The position numbers were made by a program, and so were the translations under genes. The notes beneath the pieces were generated by a model. That model saw only the letters and a list, made by a program, of their open reading frames with translations, searched no databases and was not told the origin of the DNA. A stretch of DNA of 64,000 bases from Parapedobacter composti. GTDB lineage: Bacteria > Bacteroidota > Bacteroidia > Sphingobacteriales > Sphingobacteriaceae. The DNA lies in contig NZ_FOLL01000001.1 in NCBI RefSeq assembly GCF_900112315.1, positions 682,001-746,000 on the forward strand, read 5' to 3'. Each line of letters starts with the position of its first letter. Positions within the stretch are counted from its first letter, which is position 1. Shown piece after piece: positions 47,303-56,947 of the stretch.

Positions 47303-47717
47303 AACTCTCCTTTAAACAGTTCTCACAAATACCTTTACCAAATAATTTTATTTCGTCAATACGGTAATTTTGACTTCCATTCTGCGGTATTATAAAATCC
47401 TCCTTACAGGTTGTCTGTTTACAGATTTTACAATAGAAATGTAAGTGCCAATCCTTGTGCGTTTCTTCATCACACCCATCGTGGCACAAAATATACTTAA
47501 CCGTAGTGTTCTCCTGAATACTGTGTACAATGCCTTTTCCCTCAAAAGTTTTCAAAGTCCTGTAAATCGTAACCCTGTCTGCTTTATAAAAATGGCTTTC
47601 GATTTCAGATAAGGACATCGCTGTCTGCTGTTGCTCCAAGAAATCATACACCAATATCCGCATACTGGTCGGATTGGTGTTCTTTGACAACAGCTTTTGT
47701 TCAATGTTCTTTTTCAT
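47295..47717 (-). CDS. Fur-family metalloregulator
   Basis: A 140-aa protein: winged HTH AMSLSEIESHFYKADRVTIY, RTLKTFEGKGIVHSI, then metal-binding HDGCDEETHKDWHLHFYCKI, CKQTTCKEDF and CENCLKES. The two CxxC pairs are structural zinc sites. It lies 12 bp downstream of CzcB within the efflux cluster and is therefore probably a Zur- or Fur-type regulator of these genes through TGCAAT-N3-ATTGCA boxes. Confidence 0.9.
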   Translation of the reverse strand: MKKNIEQKLLSKNTNPTSMRILVYDFLEQQQTAMSLSEIESHFYKADRVTIYRTLKTFEGKGIVHSIQENTTVKYILCHDGCDEETHKDWHLHFYCKICKQTTCKEDFIIPQNGSQNYRIDEIKLFGKGICENCLKESLQ

Positions 47718-47729
47718 TATCCAATGTTT

Positions 47730-49010
47730 TTAGTGAGCGTGGGCGTGTTCTCCCGAATCATCCATTTTTGCATTCACAAAAAATGCACCTTTTACCACGA
47801 TATGCGTTCCGTGAGGAATTTCGCTTACAGGTGTAATTGCCGTATAGCCTAATTCAGAAGCACCTTTAACGACTTCCACTCTTACAAATCGAGTTCCCTT
47901 TTCAGAACCGTGGTCGTGAGCGTCCTCTTCATCGTGGTCGTGAGCTTCTCCCTCTTTATGCTCGTGGGGTTCTTCTTCCTGCTCCTTGACCAAAAAGATG
48001 TAATATTTCCCGTCAGCATTGACAATAGCATCGTTGGGTACAGCCGTACTTAGCACATCATCTAAACTTACCATTCCGGTTATATTCATTCCGTCAATCA
48101 ACCCTGTTTTATCTCCCGTAATTCTACTGTGAACAGCAATGGTTTTACCCTCTCCGCTGAAAGACGAACCGATGCTGTACACTTCGGCAGAATAGGTCTT
48201 ATTGGGATTGTTGGTTACGACAAAATCTATTTTCTGACCTATTTTGATTAAAGGAATGTCCTTTTCATAAACCTGTAAATCCAAGTGTAGGGCTGTGTTT
48301 TCTATTATTTCAGCAATAGGCGAAGACACATCTACATAACTTCCAATTTTGGCAAAAACGTCACTTATCGTACCGCTTATCGGACTTGTAACGACCAATG
48401 ACGATTTAAGGCTCGCATTTGACAAGGAAGCCGGATTAATCCCCATCATTTGTATTTGTTGTTGTAACGATGCTTTTCGTGTTCTCAACGTGTTTAGTTC
48501 AGTAGTGGCACTTTGTAGGTTTTTCTTTGCTCCGACATTTCCCTCGTTCAGCTCTCTTTGTCTTACAAGTTCCTGTTCGGCAAATTCTATCCGGCTATTG
48601 ATGCTCAGGTATTCTTCCTGCAACTGTATGAATTGCGGATTGGAAATAGTAGCGATGACCTGACCTTTCCTTACGAAGTCGCCTATCTCCACATTGAGGG
48701 ATTTGATAACACCACCAAACAACGAGGTTGCATTCGCCTTGTTGCTGTTGGGAACTCTTAATGCTCCGTTGGCTTTCAATGTTTTGGATAATTGCTTCTG
48801 TTCAATTGAACCGATTTCAACACCTACGGCTTTCATCTGCTCATCGGTCAGCACGGCAACATTTTCTTCTTCGTGTTCGTCCGTTGTTGCTGCTTCTGTA
48901 CCGTGATTATGTCCGTCGCCCTCCGTATGTTTATTTGTACAAGCGTTCAAAGCAAAGATTGCTACGAGGACAAAAACGCTGAAAACTATATTATTTATGA
49001 TACGTTTCAT
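47730..49010 (-). CDS. RND efflux periplasmic adaptor (CzcB-like)
   Basis: A 426-aa lipoprotein (FVLVAIFALNAC) of the HlyD/membrane-fusion type: barrel-sandwich GDFVRKGQVIATISNPQFIQ, coiled coil ~130-190 (LRTRKASLQQQIQMM), SGTISDVFAKIGSYVDVSSP. His-rich tracts near the N-terminus and in HEHKEGEAHDHDEEDAHDHG may bind zinc or nickel. It joins the CzcA transporter to the outer-membrane part. The upstream CzcA-CzcC fusion gene is 85 bp away. Confidence 0.92.
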   Translation of the reverse strand: MKRIINNIVFSVFVLVAIFALNACTNKHTEGDGHNHGTEAATTDEHEEENVAVLTDEQMKAVGVEIGSIEQKQLSKTLKANGALRVPNSNKANATSLFGGVIKSLNVEIGDFVRKGQVIATISNPQFIQLQEEYLSINSRIEFAEQELVRQRELNEGNVGAKKNLQSATTELNTLRTRKASLQQQIQMMGINPASLSNASLKSSLVVTSPISGTISDVFAKIGSYVDVSSPIAEIIENTALHLDLQVYEKDIPLIKIGQKIDFVVTNNPNKTYSAEVYSIGSSFSGEGKTIAVHSRITGDKTGLIDGMNITGMVSLDDVLSTAVPNDAIVNADGKYYIFLVKEQEEEPHEHKEGEAHDHDEEDAHDHGSEKGTRFVRVEVVKGASELGYTAITPVSEIPHGTHIVVKGAFFVNAKMDDSGEHAHAH

Positions 49011-49095
49011 ATGTATATATTTTGATTTTTAATGGACATATGGAATACTCATGTATATTTATTTTTTCGGAAACATGAGTATTTCATATCTTGTA

Positions 49096-52000
49096 TTATT
49101 TGCTGATTAATGAATGGATAAGCGTTACAGCCTCATTGATTTGCTGTATGCAATTTAAATAATTAAGCTGAATGTCTGCTGTTGTCTGCAAGGCAAATAG
49201 GTACTCCACATAAGAAATATCTCCGGTACTGTAGCCCAGTTTTGCGGCATTGATAATTTCATTAGCATTCGGAAGTGCCTGCTCCTTGAAATAGGTAAAC
49301 TGCGCTACATACTGTTCGTATTGTTTCAAGGCGTTTGCCAATTCCGTTTTAAGCTGTTGTTCCTGCCATTGAGCATTTAATTCCAATGATTGTTTCTGAT
49401 AATCAAGCGAGCGAATTTTTGCTTTGGTGGTTGTAAAAATTGGGATTGTAATACCCACATCAACAAAACTAAACCGCTGTCCTCTGCCATAAAATTGCTC
49501 TACACCATTTTTACTGTGCATTCCTATCAGCGATATGTTATTATAACCGAATGTAAAATCAGGCAGGCTGTTTGCCCGTTCCAATTTCTTGTTTTGTTCG
49601 GCGATTTTCGCCTCTTGATACAATAGCTGGATGCTCGGATGATTTGCAACAGCCGAACTGTCAATGAAAGAACTTAACAGCAATGGTGTATAATCCGGTT
49701 GAGGTTCTATTAAGAAGTCTTCCTGTGTCTGCATCAGATTTTTAAGGCTTTGATAGGCATTCTGCCTTAAAACCTCGTTCTGTTGATACAAAAGACTTAT
49801 TTCCCCTTTCTTGGTAGTTGCCGTATTAACGTCCAATTTGCCTATATCTCCGGTTTTGTACCGCAGTTCTGCCACACGAATAAAGTCTGCATAAATACTA
49901 TCCAAATACTTCAATACCGAAGCATTATGCTCCAAATATTCCAACTGATAATAATAGGTTCTTACCTGCTTTTTCAGTTCGTTTTCTGTAAGTGCCTTTG
50001 CCCACTGCTGACCTTTGACCTGCTCTTTGACAAGGTTTTTCTTTGCTCCAAAGAGTGTCGGAAAGGGTATGGTCTGTGAAACTTGGAAGCCGTCATTGTA
50101 CTCAAATCCATCCGTATTTCCATATTGGAAATTTACATCGGTCTTCGGCAATTCAAATGCCGTCTTGCTGAGACTTTGGGCAGCTTGAATATCCAAATTT
50201 TTGGAACGGAGCTGCGGGTTGTTCTCCACTGCTACTTCAATAGCTCTATCTACACTTATGGGAGTTTGTGCCTTACTGTTTTGAGAAAAGCCTAAGAACG
50301 CAAACAGCAACAATACAGGTGTTATGGCTTTCATTTTATTGTTTTTTGGAGGCTTATGACTTCTCATAAATACGAGGTACAGCAATGGCAGTACGAACAA
50401 TGTCAATGCCGTTGCTGAAATCAGTCCACCGATAACGACCGTTGCCAATGGTTTCTGTACTTCTGCACCCGCACTTGTACTCAACGCCATTGGTAAAAAA
50501 CCTAAACTTGCCACCGATGCCGTCATCAATACAGGTCTAAGCCTTGTTTTAGCTCCCTCGATAATTCTCGGGATAATCTCGTTCCAACCCTCTTTTTCCA
50601 GTCTATTGAACGTGGCAATCAGTACAATCCCGTTCAGAACAGCAACACCAAACAGGGCGATAAATCCGACACCTGCCGATATACTAAATGGCATATCCCG
50701 CAATAATAGGGCAAATACACCTCCAATAGCACTCATCGGGATAGCTGTATAGACCAAAATGGCTTCCTTGAACGAATGGAATGTGAAGTACAATAGGATA
50801 AAAATCAAAAGCAGGGCGATAGGTACTGCTATGAGCAATCTGTCGGTAGCTTTTTGGAGGTTCTCAAACTGACCGCCATAAGTAAAATAATAACCTGTTG
50901 GTAGCTTAACCTGTTCAGCCAATTTATCCTGAATTTCATTGACAACACTGGCTACATCACGTCCCTGCACATTGAAGCCAACATATATCCTGCGTTTACC
51001 GTCTTCACGGCTGATTTGTGCGGGTCCTAATTTGTAATCAATGTTTGCAACCTGAGAAAGCGGTATTTGGTCGCCGTTTGGTAGTGGGATAAACAAATTG
51101 TTCACATCCTCAATGGAACTGCGGTGGGCTTCATCAAGCCGTACCACCAAATCAAACCTTCGTTCGTTTTCATAAATCACACCTGCTGATTTACCTGCAA
51201 ACGCCGTGCTGACAATATCGTTTATCTCCTGTACATTCAAACCGTAATTGGCTATTCGTGTACGGTCGTATTCGATATTGATTTGGGGAAGACCTGCTAC
51301 CCGTTCTACCTGCGGAGCAGTCGCACCTTCTACTGTTTGAATAATGGCATTCGCTTTATTGGCATAAACCAACAAACTGTCGAGGTCTTCTCCGAATATC
51401 TTAACGGCTACATCCTGCCTGATACCTGTCATCAGTTCATTGAACCGCATCTGTATCGGCTGGTTGGCTTCAAAGAATACACCCGGAATGACTTCGAGTT
51501 TCTCCATCATTTCATTGGAAAGCTCGTCATACGATTTCTTTGTTTTCCATTCGTCCTGTGGTTTCAGGATAATCATCAGGTCGGTCGCTTCGGGAGGCAT
51601 CGGGTCGGTCGGTACTTCGGCAGCCCCCGTTTTTCCTACAACCATTTTCACTTCGTCAAACTCTTTGATTATCTTAGATGCCTGCATAGAGGTTTCCAGA
51701 CTTTGGCTTAACGATGTTCCTTGCGGCAGGATACAATGGAAAGCAAAATCGCCCTCGCCCAATTTTGGCAGAAACTCTCCACCCATTCGTGAAAAAAGGA
51801 ATATGCTGATTGTAAAAAGACCAACGGCAACCGCTATCACAACATATTTTATCCGAATGGCTTTTTCTAACAAAGGCTTATAAATCCCTTGCAGATAGTC
51901 CATCATTTTGTCTGAAAAATTCCTTTTGGTAATCGGTTTTTTAGACAGACACAAGGCACTCATCATTGGGATATAGGTAAAGGACAAAATCAAAGCTCCC

Positions 52001-53454
52001 AAAATGGCAAAACTTACGGTCTGTGCCATCGGCGTAAACATTTTACCCTCTATACCTACCAAAGTAAGGATAGGGATATACACGATAAGGATAATGATTT
52101 CTCCAAATGCTGCACTAGTACGGATTTTTCTTGCAGATTCATACACCTCCTCGTCCATTTCTGCCTGCGTAAGTTTTTGTGTGGATTTCCGTAAGCCCAA
52201 GTGGTGCATTGTCGCCTCAACGACAATCAGGGAACCGTCCACTATCAACCCGAAATCAATAGCCCCCATACTCATCAAATTGGCACTCACGCCAAATAGC
52301 CGCATCATTCCCAATGCAAAAAGCATCGATAACGGTATGGCTGATGCTACGATTAAACCTGCCCTGAAATTCCCTAAGAAGATAATTAATACAAATATTA
52401 CGATTAAAGCTCCTTCAATAAGGTTTTTTTCGACAGTACTTATGGCTCTATCTACCAAATCCATTCTATCCAAATAGGGTTCTATGACCACATCATCAGG
52501 TAGAGATTGTTGGATAACCGGTATTTTTTCTTTGATGTTTTTTACGACAGTGGCAGTGTTTTCTCCCTTGAGCATCATCACAATACCTCCCACAGCATCT
52601 ACCTCGCCGTTATAGGTCATTGCTCCGTATCGGGTAGCGTGACCAAATTGTACTTTTGCTACATCTTTGATGAATACCGGAACACTTCCCGTATTTTTAA
52701 CGACAATATTCCCGACATCTTCCAATGAAGTGACCAGACCAATTCCCCGAATGAAGTATGCATTGGGTTTCTTGTCTATATAAGCACCTCCCGTATTCTG
52801 GTTATTGGTTTCCAGTGCGGTAAAAATATCGGAGATACTGACGCCCATTGCCTTGATGCGGTTAGGGTCGATAGAAACTTCGTATTGTTTAAGCAGCCCT
52901 CCGAAACTATTGACTTCTGCAATTCCCGGAGTACCGTAAAGTTGTCTGGCAACAATCCAGTCCTGCATTGTACGCAAATCCATTGCGGAATATTTATCTT
53001 CACTTCCTTTTTTGGGGTGGAGAATATATTGGTACACTTCGCCAAGACCTGTACTGACAGGAGCAAGTTCAGGCGTTCCAATGCCCTCCGGTATCTGTTC
53101 TCCCGCTTCTTTCAGTTTTTCGCTTACTAATTGTCTTGCAAAGTAAATATCTACATTGTCTTGAAATACAACGGTTACAACGGAAAGTCCAAACCTCGAA
53201 ATACTTCTTATTTCTTCCACTTTTGGAAGATTGACGATGCTTTGCTCAACGGGAAAAGTAACCAATTGTTCTACTTCCTGTCCTGCCAATGTAGGGCAGA
53301 GTGTAATAATCTGAACCTGATTATTGGTAATATCAGGCTGGGCATCAATGGGGATTTTGGTGGCACTCCATACCCCCCATATGATGAGTAATAAGGTCAT
53401 TAATCCTATAATGAACTTATTCTTTATAGAGAATTTTATAATATTATTTAACAC
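49096..53454 (-). CDS. CzcA-type RND metal transporter fused to a TolC-like (CzcC) domain
   Basis: A 1452-aa fusion. Residues 1-~1035 are a heavy-metal RND pump (IPIDAQPDITNNQVQI, ISRFGLSVVTVVFQDNVDIY, TM4 region NLMSMGAIDFGLIVDGSLIV with the Asp-Glu pair, DMPFSISAGVGFIALFGVAV). The remainder is a TolC-like outer-membrane channel. Its start is ATPVLLLFAFLGFSQNSKAQ-like, i.e. residues after Met1041 read MKAITPVLLLFAFLGFSQ, a complete signal peptide, so an internal ATG (50334) could give a separate 413-aa CzcC. The fusion form is common in Bacteroidota. Confidence 0.92.
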   Translation of the reverse strand: MLNNIIKFSIKNKFIIGLMTLLLIIWGVWSATKIPIDAQPDITNNQVQIITLCPTLAGQEVEQLVTFPVEQSIVNLPKVEEIRSISRFGLSVVTVVFQDNVDIYFARQLVSEKLKEAGEQIPEGIGTPELAPVSTGLGEVYQYILHPKKGSEDKYSAMDLRTMQDWIVARQLYGTPGIAEVNSFGGLLKQYEVSIDPNRIKAMGVSISDIFTALETNNQNTGGAYIDKKPNAYFIRGIGLVTSLEDVGNIVVKNTGSVPVFIKDVAKVQFGHATRYGAMTYNGEVDAVGGIVMMLKGENTATVVKNIKEKIPVIQQSLPDDVVIEPYLDRMDLVDRAISTVEKNLIEGALIVIFVLIIFLGNFRAGLIVASAIPLSMLFALGMMRLFGVSANLMSMGAIDFGLIVDGSLIVVEATMHHLGLRKSTQKLTQAEMDEEVYESARKIRTSAAFGEIIILIVYIPILTLVGIEGKMFTPMAQTVSFAILGALILSFTYIPMMSALCLSKKPITKRNFSDKMMDYLQGIYKPLLEKAIRIKYVVIAVAVGLFTISIFLFSRMGGEFLPKLGEGDFAFHCILPQGTSLSQSLETSMQASKIIKEFDEVKMVVGKTGAAEVPTDPMPPEATDLMIILKPQDEWKTKKSYDELSNEMMEKLEVIPGVFFEANQPIQMRFNELMTGIRQDVAVKIFGEDLDSLLVYANKANAIIQTVEGATAPQVERVAGLPQINIEYDRTRIANYGLNVQEINDIVSTAFAGKSAGVIYENERRFDLVVRLDEAHRSSIEDVNNLFIPLPNGDQIPLSQVANIDYKLGPAQISREDGKRRIYVGFNVQGRDVASVVNEIQDKLAEQVKLPTGYYFTYGGQFENLQKATDRLLIAVPIALLLIFILLYFTFHSFKEAILVYTAIPMSAIGGVFALLLRDMPFSISAGVGFIALFGVAVLNGIVLIATFNRLEKEGWNEIIPRIIEGAKTRLRPVLMTASVASLGFLPMALSTSAGAEVQKPLATVVIGGLISATALTLFVLPLLYLVFMRSHKPPKNNKMKAITPVLLLFAFLGFSQNSKAQTPISVDRAIEVAVENNPQLRSKNLDIQAAQSLSKTAFELPKTDVNFQYGNTDGFEYNDGFQVSQTIPFPTLFGAKKNLVKEQVKGQQWAKALTENELKKQVRTYYYQLEYLEHNASVLKYLDSIYADFIRVAELRYKTGDIGKLDVNTATTKKGEISLLYQQNEVLRQNAYQSLKNLMQTQEDFLIEPQPDYTPLLLSSFIDSSAVANHPSIQLLYQEAKIAEQNKKLERANSLPDFTFGYNNISLIGMHSKNGVEQFYGRGQRFSFVDVGITIPIFTTTKAKIRSLDYQKQSLELNAQWQEQQLKTELANALKQYEQYVAQFTYFKEQALPNANEIINAAKLGYSTGDISYVEYLFALQTTADIQLNYLNCIQQINEAVTLIHSLISK

Positions 53455-53586
53455 TTTTTGTGATGATTAATGATGAATAATTAATGATAAATTGCAATGA
53501 CTATAAATTCGGGAATTACGTAGTATGACCCAAAACATTTAGCTTAATGCTGTACGCAAAAGCTATAATCATTAAAACATTAAAAA

Positions 53587-53925
53587 TTATGCATTAATCT
53601 TCGGCGGTTGCCAAATTTTCCCGAAGTAGTGGGGTATAAAGATAGATTTGTAATATATTTCAGGCTTAGACAGTTCAAAAGTCTTCGCCTTAACTAAGTT
53701 ATATACATTCCATTGAAGCACTATGCCCGACACCATCCCACAACAACCGCATAAACAAAACGGGCTACACATATCAGTTGTTTCCTGATGTTCATGGCTT
53801 GCTTTATGAGCTAATTCTTCTGAATGGATATGGTTTTGAAAACTCTCCTTTTCATACATATCGGTACACGGCATTAAAAATACCGCCATCATATAAATTG
53901 CCAATATGGAGAAAAAGAATTTCAT
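53587..53925 (-). CDS. DUF6660-like Cys/His-rich secreted protein
   Basis: A 112-aa protein with a signal-like start (MKFFFSILAIYMMAVFLMPC). It contains HIHSEELAHKASHEHQETTD and CSPFCLCGCCGM, then a short end FGKIWQPPKINA. The related protein at 59205-59516 ends the same way (YSIWHPPQIA). The Cys and His clusters suggest metal binding in the envelope. It precedes the CzcA-C gene on the same strand with a TGCAAT-N3-ATTGCA box upstream. ATG 53925 matches the signal; 53970 would not. Confidence 0.7.
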   Translation of the reverse strand: MKFFFSILAIYMMAVFLMPCTDMYEKESFQNHIHSEELAHKASHEHQETTDMCSPFCLCGCCGMVSGIVLQWNVYNLVKAKTFELSKPEIYYKSIFIPHYFGKIWQPPKINA

Positions 53926-53954
53926 ATTCTTTTGCAAAGTTAGTAAAAAAGTAA

Positions 53955-53969
53955 TGCAATGGCATTGCA
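53955..53969. promoter_or_regulatory. Palindrome TGCAAT-N3-ATTGCA (box 1)
   Basis: Perfect inverted repeat with GGC spacer (extends to 9-bp arms AATGCAATG/CATTGCATT at 53953-53971), 30 bp upstream of the DUF6660-like gene. Likely operator for a Fur/Zur-family protein. Confidence 0.65.
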
Positions 53970-54125
53970 TTGTTTGAATAATTACAATTTTATCAGTATC
54001 GTTTTCATTCCGAATATTTGTTTTATAAACTGTTCAGAAAAATTATTGGCGACACTCCATCTAAATTCAAGAAGAAGTACCTCCAACATTCTTAGTCTTT
54101 ACGTAATGCTTTTATTGTTCTTTTT

Positions 54126-54520
54126 GTATCAAATGCTGTAAATCGAAGTCATTCTTAATCCGCTCCATTTCACTTTCTACAATATGCACAACGTCCGCTT
54201 TGACCTACCTGTAATTGGCTTCGATTACCTGTTTCATATTGTCATTGCCGTTTTCATCGGTAAAAGATAATAATGGGATAACTTTTATAGTGCTTAAAAA
54301 TAATTGAATTTAAGTAACTGTTGAAATCAAAACCACTAAGACCAAGATGTTAATCCTAGTCTTTGATGGTCAAAAAAAGCTATTGTTGTCTTCCATGCCT
54401 TTTGCGTTTCTTCTTTTTCTTCATACGGGTAGCACATTCCTGTTCCTCGCTGTCTTCGCCCTGTGCCTCCGGCAATACCCCACCCAATCCGTCTATCCAT
54501 AAATCATCGGTCAGCTGCTA
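54126..54520 (-). other. Debris of conjugation/mobilisation genes
   Basis: No intact gene lies in the 585 bp between 53926 and 54510. On the minus strand, fragment 1 (about 54126-54260) reads ANYR, a stop, then VKADVVHIVESEMERIKNDF. Fragment 2 (about 54380-54520) reads LWIDGLGGVLPEAQGEDSEE and ends KKKKKRKRHGRQQ at a stop at 54380-54382. These look like C-terminal ends of mobilisation or coupling-type ICE genes. The assignment is a guess from composition and position. Confidence 0.35.
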
Positions 54521-55075
54521 TTGTCTTTAACCTTATGGTGCATGCAGTCCAGAAACACAAAGGGATATACTGATTCAAGCGGACGGTTTCGCCATTCGTT
54601 GAGAGCCGGAATGACCTTGTCTGTAATATTAGAGATCTCCTTAGAAGATATACCCATGGCATACATCTCCTTCACGTAGTCCGAAATATCCCGTGTACTC
54701 ATGCCTCTGGCATACATGGAGGCAACATTGCCCTCCAGTTCTTCTGTATGATCAGTTGACGTCTAGGGACTATCTTAGGCTCAAAAGTGCCATTTCGGTC
54801 ACGACCGCTCTCCAGTTCGTAATGTCCGGCATGAAGGCTCCGTGCCGTCTTTTTTGTCTTCCAGTTTTTACGGTTAATCTCTCCCGAAGCTTTACTTTCC
54901 TGTAGATGGTGATTCAGTTCTCCTTCCAACATGCTTTCCAGAAGGTGTGTACCGCCCATCTTCTGGCCGTCGTAAAGGCCTTTCATCGCTTCTTGTTTGA
55001 AGCGCTCAAAATCAAAATCCTCTTTTCCATTTGCTGTGTCTAATATAAAAATTCTTTATCTGACACAGTTTACTT
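54511..55075 (-). mobile_element. Degenerate IS256-family insertion sequence remnant
   Basis: The right part (from about 55035) encodes KEDFDFERFKQEAMKGLYDG and GGTHLLESMLEGELNHHLQE, then a frameshift to MYARGMSTRDISDYVKEMYA with SNITDKVIPALNEWRNRPLE, YPFVFLDCMHHKVKDNS. These are IS256/MuDr transposase N-terminal and central pieces; the first catalytic Asp region is present, the rest is missing. TGACACAGTTTACTTTACA at 55057-55075 is a plausible terminal inverted repeat. The element is truncated and broken by frameshifts. Confidence 0.8.
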
Positions 55076-55095
55076 TACATCCTCACATGGGGGGT

Positions 55096-55121
55096 AAAAT
55101 GCAGACGGTGGCACGCCCAAA
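55096..55121. repeat. 26-nt direct repeat beside RteC (copy 2)
   Basis: Identical to 39602-39627; again adjacent to an RteC stop codon. Confidence 0.85.
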
Positions 55122-55123
55122 CC

Positions 55124-55951
55124 CTAATTTTCGTCCTGCTCGTCCATTCTCCGTATAAGTTCCTCCCGAAGTGCATCAAGGAATTTTGTACGGTTCATCT
55201 TCCGGTTTCTCAATTCCAAATAGGTCTGATAGAAATTGCCCAAGTTAATTCCAAATGTACTTTCAAAATATTGGGCTACTTCTCGTATATCGTTGTTCCC
55301 GTTGTCAAACACATTTTGGTAATGCAGGGCATAAATCAGTTCTATCAAGGCTACTTTGCTACCTGTCCATTTCAGCTTTCTCGGGGCTTTCGATTTGTCT
55401 TTTTGGAATTTGTTATATAACAGGTCTTCGATGTAGACCTGTATCAAATCGTTTGCTATTATCTTAGCGACCTTGTAATCATGTGAAGTGGAAAAAGTAT
55501 GGTCGGACTGAAAATAGTAGGTATCTAAACATAGCTTAATATCATGTTTGTCCCGTATAAAGAGCTTCTCGTCAAGAAATGAGCTATTGTTGCGATAATA
55601 TTTATAAAATTCAAGATTGTTGTCAAAGAACCTTTTTAGTTTTTTTAATTCTTTTTTGAGATACTTCCTTATTGGCTTCGCCCCGTATGGCTTTCTCGTC
55701 TCAATCTTATAGATGGCATTGTGATAAATGAGTTTAGCAACTATGATGGGTTTCTGATATTTAAAAAAACGGATTTCTTCTTCAGCATTCTTAAAACCTC
55801 TTTTTAAGACATGTTTTTTTGTGTCCGATAAGCACTTAACTATAATGTTTATAACTGTTTCAATCCGTTGTATCGAGCAATCTACCTCAACTTCTAATTC
55901 ACTGATTGTCGTTTCCAGCTTATACAGGGTTTCCTTATAAAATTTATCCAT
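55124..55951 (-). CDS. RteC-family protein
   Basis: A 275-aa intact copy: MDKFYKETLYKLETTISELE, IRFFKYQKPIIVAKLIYHNA, DYKVAKIIANDLIQVYIEDL, SKVALIELIYALHYQNVFDN. It is nearest to the frameshifted copy at 43274-44100. It follows the IS remnant, with the 26-nt repeat at its 3' end. Confidence 0.87.
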   Translation of the reverse strand: MDKFYKETLYKLETTISELEVEVDCSIQRIETVINIIVKCLSDTKKHVLKRGFKNAEEEIRFFKYQKPIIVAKLIYHNAIYKIETRKPYGAKPIRKYLKKELKKLKRFFDNNLEFYKYYRNNSSFLDEKLFIRDKHDIKLCLDTYYFQSDHTFSTSHDYKVAKIIANDLIQVYIEDLLYNKFQKDKSKAPRKLKWTGSKVALIELIYALHYQNVFDNGNNDIREVAQYFESTFGINLGNFYQTYLELRNRKMNRTKFLDALREELIRRMDEQDEN

Positions 55952-56149
55952 CCGATTAACTCTAATTTGATAGGTTTGTAAAAAGACATAAAATGTTTAG
56001 TATTTTAAGCTTCATTCCCATTATTGATTAAACCTCGGCATATTAGCTGTGGCTGTAATGAGGCGGAATGTGAAAGTATTCCGCCCAAGTTGATGTTATT
56101 TAGTCCACCATCCAATTAAAAGGGAACAGCATTTGAAAAGTTTAAAGGC

Positions 56150-56944
56150 TTATTTTGCTAATTTTAAAATCCTATATGCCCCTCTTGCCACAATTACAAA
56201 TACAATTGCTCCGATAATCAAATCGGGGTAGCTTGAATTAAGCCAATGAACCAAAAGACCTGCAACGATAACGCCTGAATTGATAATAACATCGTTCGAT
56301 GTGAAAATCATACTTGCTTGCATGTGGGCTTCTTTACTTTTGTTCTTTTGTAAAAGGTAAAGACAAAGTACGTTTGCCATTAGTGCCAAAACGGAAACGA
56401 TAATCATCGTTTGAAAATCGGGCATTTTTTCAAACCCCAAAAACCGCCTAACGACTTCCACAAAACCGATAACAGCTAACAGGATTTGGAAGTACCCTGC
56501 AAATTTGGCTATGTTGTTTTTTCTTGCAATCGTGCCTCCAACGGCAAACAAAGCCAATGCGTAAACGATGCTATCTGCAAGCATATCCAAGCTATCCGCT
56601 ACCAATCCCATTGAGTTGGAAAAAATACCGAATAACATTTCTAACCCAAAGAAAACGAAATTGATAATCAATACCGTCCAAAGTAGTTTCCGTTGGACAT
56701 TGCTTGTATCTGTTTCCACAACTCCGTCAGTTTCTTCGGTTGAAATCAACGTTGTATTTAGGTTCAAAGTTTCCAAAGCCGATAAAATCGGCTCGGGGTT
56801 TCCACTATGATAAACATTCAATTCCCTATTGGGAATATCAAATTCCAATGACTTTACCGTATCAAAATCCTGCAATTTCATACGGATTAATTGCTCCTCA
56901 CTGGGGCAATCCATTTTGGTAATATTGAATATGGTTTTGTTCAT
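56150..56944 (-). CDS. Cation transporter with an HMA-like N-terminus and a CDF domain
   Basis: A 264-aa protein. The N-terminal ~70 aa begin NKTIFNITKMDCPSEEQLIR, as in HMA domains. Then about six TM helices of the cation diffusion facilitator type follow, with MGLVADSLDMLADSIVYALA and SKEAHMQASMIFTSNDVIIN carrying the Asp pairs. It moves divalent metals out of the cytosol. It is next to the TonB receptor (3 bp). Confidence 0.85.
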   Translation of the reverse strand: MNKTIFNITKMDCPSEEQLIRMKLQDFDTVKSLEFDIPNRELNVYHSGNPEPILSALETLNLNTTLISTEETDGVVETDTSNVQRKLLWTVLIINFVFFGLEMLFGIFSNSMGLVADSLDMLADSIVYALALFAVGGTIARKNNIAKFAGYFQILLAVIGFVEVVRRFLGFEKMPDFQTMIIVSVLALMANVLCLYLLQKNKSKEAHMQASMIFTSNDVIINSGVIVAGLLVHWLNSSYPDLIIGAIVFVIVARGAYRILKLAK

Positions 56945-56947
56945 ATT

